Assembly (NCBI GenBank): GCA_028715435.1
Contig: JAQURU010000026.1
Span: 1 to 10,933, forward strand
Direction: 5' to 3'
DNA from: Minisyncoccota bacterium
GTDB taxonomy: Bacteria > Patescibacteriota > Minisyncoccia > Minisyncoccales > CG1-02-41-26
DNA length: 10,933 nt
The position numbers and the translations under genes were made by a program. Shown here one piece after another: positions 6,464 through 10,933 of the stretch. The notes beneath the pieces were generated by a model. That model had not been told where the DNA came from and ran no database searches. It was given only the letters and a program-made list of their open reading frames with translations. Position 1 is the first letter of the stretch. Each line of letters opens with the position of its first letter.

Positions 6464-7831
6464 ATGGCCAAGAGGTTAAAAAAGAAAACAACTGAAAGGA
6501 AATTAAACCGACCAAAGAAAAGTTCGGACAAGTTTAAGGTTGCCAAGATTGCCAAAAAGAAACCTAAGACCACATCCGAGACCCGGTCTAGGATTCCTAG
6601 GCCGATTCCTAAACCGGGTCTCGGGACCGTTCCTACAGAGGAAGAATTTAAGATTAGGAAAATAAAAATAAAAGTTGTTGGTTTGGGAGGAGGAGGTTCT
6701 TCAGTTGTGTCAGAAATCTTCCCCTTATTAAAAGCCCATAGTTTTACTGCTTGCGATACAGATGTTAGAACAGCGAAAAAAATAAAAAAGGGGGTAAAAT
6801 TTTTTCAGTTTGGCCAAACAGCTTTGCAAGGCATGGGCACAGGCACGAATGCAGATTTAGCTTTAAAAATTGCTTTGGAAGAAAAAGAAAGAATTGAGCA
6901 GCTTTTTTCTGGCCAAGATATTTGCCTGATAGTTGGCTGTTTAGGGGGCGGGGTAGCTTCAGGAGCCGGGCCTGTTTTTGCTCAAGCTGCTCGCAATCAA
7001 AAATGCATATCACTTGGAATTTTTACTTTGCCTTTTGCTTTTGAAGGGGAGAAAAAAATGAAGGTTGCTAAAAAAGCGATCACTGAATTAAAAGAACATT
7101 TATCAGGCATAATAGTTGTTTCGAATGAAAAGATTTTCCAATTAACAGACCGAAAGATTTCCTTAAAAAAAGCTCTCTCTTTTTTAAATCAAATTTTTGC
7201 TTTGTGGCTTGTTGACCTTTTGGATATCGTTTTTAAACCTAGCTTAATTAATACAGATTTTGCTGATTTAAAAGCTATTTTGAAAGATAGGGGCCATATT
7301 TTATTTTTTAGTCAAGCCCAGGCCACTGGCATTAACAGAACAGAGGATGTAATTAAAAAAATTTTTCAGAATAATCTATTAAGTGATTTTCCTAAAAACG
7401 TTAAGCGGATTCTTTTTAATATTTCTGGAGGAAAGGATTTAAAATTAAAAGAAATAGAGCAAATCAGCGAAGAAATTGCCCGGCTTAATCCAAAAGCCAA
7501 AATTATCTTTGGTGTTTCCCAATCGCTTCAGCAAAAAGAGAAAATAAAAGTGGTTTTATTGGCTGTTTGTGATGAGGATAAAAAAGGAAAATTAATAGAA
7601 GAAAAATCAGAAAACATTCTTGAAAAAAATGGTAAAAAGGACAGGAAGAAAATAGGAAAAAGTTTCAAAGTGAAGCCAAAAATAGAAACTGTATTAGAAA
7701 AATCCGAAGAAAAAATCAGGCGCACAGCTGTTGAAGTGCAAAAAGCCGATGAAGAAGCAGAAAAAATAGAATGGGCCACTGGCACTGATTGGGATATCCC
7801 AGCTTATTTAAGAAACAATTTTAAGAAATAG
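6464..7831 (+). CDS. ftsZ: Divergent cell-division GTPase FtsZ with basic N-terminal extension
   Basis: A 455-residue FtsZ/tubulin-fold protein that would polymerise with GTP into the division ring. Residues 1-37 are very Lys-rich, and 38-57 are a Pro/Arg-rich linker. The core starts with K-I-K-V-V-G-L-G-G-G-G-S-S (68-80), the FtsZ T1 loop. It continues with G-M-G-T-G-T-N-A (123-130, for G-L-G-A-G-A-N-P), the tubulin-signature equivalent G-G-G-V-A-S-G (161-167) and P-F-A-F-E-G (190-195). T7 is N-T-D-F-A-D (263-268), and its aspartates keep GTP hydrolysis plausible. Then come N-R-T-E-D-V (291-296), I-S-G-G (320-323) and I-I-F-G-V (347-351). A charged Lys/Glu linker (about 371-437) leads to W-D-I-P-A-Y-L-R (443-450), the conserved C-terminal peptide that binds FtsA-type membrane anchors. 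I chose the ATG at 6464, 6 nt downstream of a weak GGGGA. A TTG at 6449 would add five residues. The odd points are the altered signature loop, the extension and a palindrome at 6576-6624. It could be a second FtsZ rather than the main one. Confidence 0.88.
   Translation: MAKRLKKKTTERKLNRPKKSSDKFKVAKIAKKKPKTTSETRSRIPRPIPKPGLGTVPTEEEFKIRKIKIKVVGLGGGGSSVVSEIFPLLKAHSFTACDTDVRTAKKIKKGVKFFQFGQTALQGMGTGTNADLALKIALEEKERIEQLFSGQDICLIVGCLGGGVASGAGPVFAQAARNQKCISLGIFTLPFAFEGEKKMKVAKKAITELKEHLSGIIVVSNEKIFQLTDRKISLKKALSFLNQIFALWLVDLLDIVFKPSLINTDFADLKAILKDRGHILFFSQAQATGINRTEDVIKKIFQNNLLSDFPKNVKRILFNISGGKDLKLKEIEQISEEIARLNPKAKIIFGVSQSLQQKEKIKVVLLAVCDEDKKGKLIEEKSENILEKNGKKDRKKIGKSFKVKPKIETVLEKSEEKIRRTAVEVQKADEEAEKIEWATGTDWDIPAYLRNNFKK
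6576..6624. repeat. GC-rich palindrome inside ftsZ
   Basis: Perfect 12-bp arms CCGAGACCCGGT (6576-6587) and ACCGGGTCTCGG (6613-6624) surround a 25-nt centre. The centre holds its own hairpin, CTAGGA-T-TCCTAG (6588-6600), and two copies of GATTCCTA (6592-6599, 6604-6611). A related GTTCCTA follows at 6629-6635. It is in frame and encodes about residues 38-54 of FtsZ, with the pattern R-I-P-R-P-I-P-K-P-G-L-G, between the Lys-rich tail and the GTPase core. The stretch is clearly richer in GC than the surrounding AT-rich coding sequence and is unrelated in sequence to the hairpins around the transposase. Confidence 0.8.
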
Positions 7832-7834
7832 CTT

Positions 7835-8737
7835 ATGGACACAAAAACAGAAATTAAGTTAGAGGTTAGAAAAGTGGTTATTCCAGTGGCAGGGTTTGGC
7901 ACGAGATTTTTGCCTTTAACCCGTGTTTTGCCTAAAGGAATTTTACCAGTGGTTGATGAACCAATGGCAGCTTATTCTATTAGAGAAGCAAAAAATTCAG
8001 GCATTACTGATGTGGTTATGGTGGTTTCCGACAACATGAAGATTATTTTAGATTATTTTAAACCAAAAAATAAACTGGAAAATATTTTGGAACGAAGAGG
8101 CAGTTTTGAGCTTTTAGAGCGATTAAAGCAAGTAGATAAGGAATTTGAAGAAATGAGTTTTTCTTCTGTTGTGCAGCCAATTCCCACAGGAGATGGAGAC
8201 GCTGTTTTAAAATCTAAAAAATATACCAGGAAAGATTCGTTTGGGGTTTTGTTTCACGATGATTTATTCTTTGGTGGCCCACCGGCTATTTCTCAGTTAA
8301 TAAAAGTTTTTCAAACTGCTCAAAAGCCAGTGATTGGGTTGAAAAAGTTGGATGCTTCAAAAATTTCTAAATATGGAGCAGTGGCAGTGGAGAAAGTGGC
8401 TCATAGATTATACAAGATAAAAAAAATTATAGAAAAGCCAAAACCAGGCGAAGCGCCATCTGACTTAGCTTGTTGCGGGCGCTATGTTTTAACCCCTGAT
8501 GTTTTTTCATACCTTGAAAAAACTCCCCTTAACGCTAAAGGAGAATTAATTTTGGCTGAAATGTTTAAAGAAATGATTAACGATGGCAAAGTTATTTATG
8601 GCTATGAAATAGAAGGGGAGTGGCTTGAATGCGGCCAAACGATTGATTGGTTAAAATCAAACTTGTTTTTAACACTTCAACATAAAGAATATGGGCCGAT
8701 AATAAAAGAGTATTTAAAAAATATATGCAAAAGATAA
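7835..8737 (+). CDS. galU: GalU-type sugar nucleotidyltransferase (probable UTP-glucose-1-phosphate uridylyltransferase)
   Basis: A 300-residue cytoplasmic nucleotidyltransferase that would make a UDP-sugar (most likely UDP-glucose) from UTP and the sugar-1-phosphate, feeding envelope glycans. The N-terminal nucleotide-binding signature is V-I-P-V-A-G-F-G-T-R-F-L-P-L-T (15-29), then L-P-K-G-I-L-P-V-V-D-E-P (32-43). Q-P-I-P-T-G-D-G-D-A-V-L (114-125) stands where GalU has Q-x-x-x-x-G-L-G-H-A-V-L. H-D-D-L (141-144) is the metal-binding aspartate region. K-Y-G-A-V (179-183), I-E-K-P-K-P-G-E-A-P-S (199-209), G-R-Y-V-L-T-P (215-221) and K-G-E-L (235-238) follow the GalU order. Departures are P-K-G for P-K-E, D-E-P for D-K-P, and no clear D-x-G-D-K motif near the C-terminus (E-C-G-Q at 265-268). 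The length matches the family. Another UDP- or dTDP-sugar product is possible, so the specificity is less sure than the fold. It starts 3 nt after ftsZ with no SD, and its end overlaps nnrD by 13 nt, indicating translational coupling. Confidence 0.82.
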   Translation: MDTKTEIKLEVRKVVIPVAGFGTRFLPLTRVLPKGILPVVDEPMAAYSIREAKNSGITDVVMVVSDNMKIILDYFKPKNKLENILERRGSFELLERLKQVDKEFEEMSFSSVVQPIPTGDGDAVLKSKKYTRKDSFGVLFHDDLFFGGPPAISQLIKVFQTAQKPVIGLKKLDASKISKYGAVAVEKVAHRLYKIKKIIEKPKPGEAPSDLACCGRYVLTPDVFSYLEKTPLNAKGELILAEMFKEMINDGKVIYGYEIEGEWLECGQTIDWLKSNLFLTLQHKEYGPIIKEYLKNICKR

Positions 8738-9591
8738 CAAAAGAAATTCTCAAACAGGTTTATCCTCCAAGAGCTAACGATGCTCATAAATACGATTTCG
8801 GGCTTTTATTAGTGGTTGGGGGTGGGCAGTTTTATACAGGAGCTCCAGCTTTTTCAGCCATGGCGGCCTTTAGGGCAGGGGTTGGCATGTGCCATGTTTT
8901 AGCCCCTAAAAGAGCAGCTGACATTATTGCTTCTTTTTCACCTAATTTGGCTGCTTTTCCCTTAAAAGGGGATTGGCTAGACCAAGAAGATATTGCAGTT
9001 TTATTAGCTCAAATAGCTTCAGCTGTTTCAGTGGCGGGTGATAAAACAGCTGTGGTTATTGGAGGGGGGGTTGGGAGGTCAAATGAAACTCAAATTGCCC
9101 TTCAAGAGTTTTTAGAGCAAACAAGCAGCAGGGTTGTGGTTGATGCTGATGCAATTTATGCTTTGGCCAAAAATTTATTTTCCATAAAAGATAACCCGGC
9201 TATTATTACCCCTAATAGTTTTGAATTTTCTATTTTAACCGGCAAGAAAATAATCGGGTTGAGCCTTGATGAAAAAGCTAAGATTGCTCAAGAAATGGCC
9301 CAGAAATTAAACTCAACTATTTTGCTAAAAGGGCCGGTTGATATAATCACTAATGGAACAGAAGTTGCTTTAGATGAAAGCGGAACTCCTAATATGGCCG
9401 TTGGGGGCACAGGCGATACATTGGCTGGCATTGCAGGAACTTTCATGGCTCAAGGATTTGACCCGTTCACAGCAGCAAAAGCAGCCAGTTTTATCAACGG
9501 AAAAGCAGGAGAATTAGCCAGCAAGCGATTAGGGGCAAGCATGACAGCCACAGACCTGATTGAGGAAATACCTAATATTATAAAATTTTAA
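8725..9591 (+). CDS. nnrD: ADP/ATP-dependent NAD(P)H-hydrate dehydratase (standalone NnrD/CARKD domain)
   Basis: A 288-residue ribokinase-fold enzyme that dehydrates the damaged hydrated form NAD(P)HX back to NAD(P)H, using a nucleoside phosphate. It reads H-K-Y-D-F-G-L-L-L-V-V-G-G-G (21-34), then Y-T-G-A-P-A-F-S-A-M-A-A-F-R-A-G-V-G (37-54), the usual opening. V-V-D-A-D-A-I (138-144), I-T-P-N-S-F-E-F (161-168; most members have T-P-H) and L-K-G-P-V-D (201-206) follow. G-G-T-G-D-T-L-A-G (227-235) contains the catalytic-base Asp231. A-T-D-L-I at 275-279 closes the domain. Many bacteria fuse this domain to the NAD(P)HX epimerase NnrE; here it stands alone at normal single-domain length, and no epimerase lies in the window. 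Translation begins inside the last codons of galU and the stop overlaps the next start (TAATG). Confidence 0.9.
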   Translation: MQKITKEILKQVYPPRANDAHKYDFGLLLVVGGGQFYTGAPAFSAMAAFRAGVGMCHVLAPKRAADIIASFSPNLAAFPLKGDWLDQEDIAVLLAQIASAVSVAGDKTAVVIGGGVGRSNETQIALQEFLEQTSSRVVVDADAIYALAKNLFSIKDNPAIITPNSFEFSILTGKKIIGLSLDEKAKIAQEMAQKLNSTILLKGPVDIITNGTEVALDESGTPNMAVGGTGDTLAGIAGTFMAQGFDPFTAAKAASFINGKAGELASKRLGASMTATDLIEEIPNIIKF

Positions 9592-10538
9592 TGATTTACG
9601 ATTTAATTATAATTGGCGGAGGGCCAGCAGGAATTACTGCTGGCATATACGCTGTTAGGAAAAAATTGAACACCTTGCTGATTACCAAGGATTTTTTTGG
9701 CCAAATATCTAAAACTGGCCAAGTAGACAATTGGCCAGGGGAAAATGCAATTTCAGGCATAGCTTTAATGCAAAAACTGGAAAAGCATTTAAAACAATTC
9801 CCAATTGAAATAAAAACAGGCCACAAGGTTGTTTCTGCGGTGGTTCTTCCAACTTTGCCCCACAGCCAAGGGCAAGGAAGTGGAGTCGAGGTACAAATTG
9901 ATAGCGGTGAGAAGTATCAAGGCAGATCGTTGATAGTGGCCACAGGCCGTAATGCTAAAACATTAGGCATTGAAGGCGAACAGAATTTTGTTGGCAAGGG
10001 GCTTTCTTATTGTTCAATTTGCGACGCGCCTTTTTTTCGCGATAAACAAGTAGCAGTTGTGGGTTGTGGCAATGCTGGATTTGAAACAGCTTTAGATTTA
10101 GCTAAGTTTGCTAAAAAAGTTTTTATTTTTGAAAAAGGAGATAAAATTTTAGCAGATGAAATACTGCGAGAGCAAGCCCAAAAAGCAGGGAACATAACAA
10201 TAAATTTAAAAACAGAAATTTTGAAAATAGAAGGAGACAAAAAGATTCAATCCATTGTTTATAAAACCATAGAAAATCATAAAGAATTTCAACAGCCCAT
10301 GGATGGTGTATTTGTGCAAATTGGCTCAATTCCCGCTACAGGTTTTTTAGGGAACTTAGTTGATTTTGATAAAAACAATTCAATAAAAATAAACGACAAA
10401 ACTTTACAAGCTTCTGTTAAGGGAATTTTTGCTGCTGGCGATTGCAATGACACCACATACAAACAATTAATCATTGCTGCAGGCCAGGGAGCCACGGCGG
10501 CTTTGTCTGCATACGAATATCTGCAAAATAAAACATAA
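9591..10538 (+). CDS. trxB: Thioredoxin reductase family flavoprotein, AhpF-core-like
   Basis: A 315-residue FAD/NAD(P)H pyridine-nucleotide disulfide reductase acting in thiol redox balance. The FAD-binding motif is I-I-G-G-G-P-A-G (7-14). The redox-active pair is C141-S-I-C144 in Y-C-S-I-C-D-A-P-F-F. The dinucleotide motif is V-V-G-C-G-N-A-G-F-E-T-A (156-167), and the FAD-closing motif is G-I-F-A-A-G-D-C (278-285). Several segments are closer to the C-terminal core of AhpF than to classical TrxB: G-N-A-G-F-E, F-V-Q-I-G-S-I-P (241-248) and Y-K-Q-L-I-I-A-A-G-Q-G-A (290-301). The H-R-R-D motif that reads the NADPH 2'-phosphate is missing; F-E-K-G-D (180-184) carries an acidic residue there, suggesting NADH as donor (inference). 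The N-terminal double thioredoxin fold of full AhpF is absent, and the length is that of TrxB, so it would need a separate partner. Residues 85-100 form a Pro/Gly/Ser loop encoded by an imperfect palindrome. It overlaps nnrD by one base. Confidence 0.9.
   Translation: MIYDLIIIGGGPAGITAGIYAVRKKLNTLLITKDFFGQISKTGQVDNWPGENAISGIALMQKLEKHLKQFPIEIKTGHKVVSAVVLPTLPHSQGQGSGVEVQIDSGEKYQGRSLIVATGRNAKTLGIEGEQNFVGKGLSYCSICDAPFFRDKQVAVVGCGNAGFETALDLAKFAKKVFIFEKGDKILADEILREQAQKAGNITINLKTEILKIEGDKKIQSIVYKTIENHKEFQQPMDGVFVQIGSIPATGFLGNLVDFDKNNSIKINDKTLQASVKGIFAAGDCNDTTYKQLIIAAGQGATAALSAYEYLQNKT
9846..9880. repeat. Imperfect palindrome inside trxB
   Basis: Arms CTTCC (9846-9850) plus TTGCCC (9855-9860) pair with GGGCAA (9870-9875) plus GGAAG (9876-9880). 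There is a 9-nt loop and a 4-nt bulge (AACT) on the left. It is in frame and encodes most of the loop L-P-T-L-P-H-S-Q-G-Q-G-S (86-97). The stretch is richer in G/C than its surroundings. AhpF proteins can also have a long loop at this place, so insertion is not proven. Confidence 0.45.
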
Positions 10539-10592
10539 TTTTAAAATTAAAATTTGATTTAGAATTTAAAATTTAGAATTTAAAATTTTTTT
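10537..10592. repeat. AT-rich spacer with 14-nt tandem repeat before eno
   Basis: The palindrome AATTTTAAAATT (10537-10548) overlaps the end of the trxB stop codon. It is followed by two adjacent identical copies of TTTAGAATTTAAAA (10558-10571 and 10572-10585) and a T-run ending at the eno ATG. Each copy contains TAGAAT, a 5-of-6 match to a -10 box, but no well-spaced -35 box is evident. There is no SD sequence before the ATG. It may hold the eno promoter, or may just be simple-sequence spacer. Confidence 0.6.
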
Positions 10593-10933
10593 ATGTTAAT
10601 AAAATCTTTAAAAGCTCGTGAAATATTGGATAGCAGGGGAGTGCCAACCATTGAAGCTATGGTAGAAACAAATAACAGGGTTTTTAAAGCATCGGTTCCT
10701 TCAGGCACTTCTACTGGCAAATATGAAGCCTTTGAATTACGAGACAAAGAAGAAAGATTTTTTGGTAAAGGCGTAGAAAAAGCAATTAGAAACATAGAGG
10801 AAGTTATTGCCCCTCAAATTCAGCAAAAAAATTTTTCCAGCCAAAAAGAAGCTGATGACTTTTTGATTTCTTTAGATGGCACAGCCAATAAATCTAAGCT
10901 GGGGGCCAATGCCATTTTGGCAGTATCAATGGT
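10593..10933 (+). CDS. eno: Enolase (phosphopyruvate hydratase), 3'-partial
   Basis: The first 113 codons of enolase, the glycolytic enzyme that converts 2-phosphoglycerate to phosphoenolpyruvate; the rest lies beyond the right edge. It opens I-K-S-L-K-A-R-E-I-L-D-S-R-G (3-16), the standard enolase start, with V17-P-T where most enolases have N-P-T. The mobile active-site loop is P-S-G-T-S-T-G-K-Y-E-A (36-46), with Thr for the usual Ala. L-D-G-T-A-N-K-S-K-L-G-A-N-A-I-L (94-109) is the conserved end of the N-terminal domain. The catalytic barrel is not visible. The ATG is 54 nt after the trxB stop, behind an AT-rich repeat, so it may be co-transcribed with the upstream run or have its own promoter. 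Confidence 0.95.
   Translation, partial: MLIKSLKAREILDSRGVPTIEAMVETNNRVFKASVPSGTSTGKYEAFELRDKEERFFGKGVEKAIRNIEEVIAPQIQQKNFSSQKEADDFLISLDGTANKSKLGANAILAVSM

Noticed and set aside
1..10933. Alternative genetic code (TGA as Gly or Trp)
   Set aside because: No visible gene stops at TGA, but none contains an in-frame TGA either. TGG is used for Trp, so the standard code explains everything; seven stops are too few to infer loss of TGA.

Overview
The window looks like a Patescibacteria (CPR) chromosome, most likely a Parcubacteria-type lineage. This is inferred from gene content and style. Genes are AT-rich, tightly packed and all on the + strand. They include a multi-LamG surface protein, an O-antigen-ligase/TPR fusion, a divergent FtsZ, a standalone NAD(P)H-hydrate dehydratase and a solitary HUH (Y1) transposase. 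All seven visible stops are TAA or TAG and no in-frame TGA interrupts any gene, so the standard code works here. Most starts lack a recognisable Shine-Dalgarno (SD) sequence.

Layout. (1) 1-3155: the 3' part of a large secreted or surface protein made of five tandem LamG-type domains. Its reading frame is open through the left edge, so its N-terminus is missing. (2) 3173-3966: a REP-associated-type tyrosine transposase (RAYT) gene bracketed by two copies of a GGAGG/CCTCC hairpin, with a third copy inside its own coding sequence. (3) 4041-10538: a compact run of five genes with spacings of 32, 3, -13 and -1 nt: O-antigen ligase/TPR membrane protein, FtsZ, GalU-type nucleotidyltransferase, NnrD and a TrxB/AhpF-type reductase. 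(4) 10593-end: the start of enolase, behind a short AT-rich spacer with a 14-nt tandem repeat.

Functionally, the five-gene run joins envelope glycan assembly (ligase, UDP-sugar supply), cytokinesis (FtsZ), repair of damaged NAD(P)H and thiol redox. Glycolysis follows with eno. This reads as a housekeeping and envelope operon next to an accessory island made of the LamG protein and the RAYT.

The most interesting signal is a set of palindromes placed in frame inside coding sequences. The RAYT carries its own hairpin within its gene. ftsZ carries a GC-rich 12-bp inverted repeat in the linker before the GTPase core. trxB carries a weaker one in a loop. Together they resemble, by analogy only, the protein-coding palindromic elements of Rickettsia. 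The RAYT hairpin also has a perfect SD sequence in one arm and the 16S anti-SD sequence in the other.
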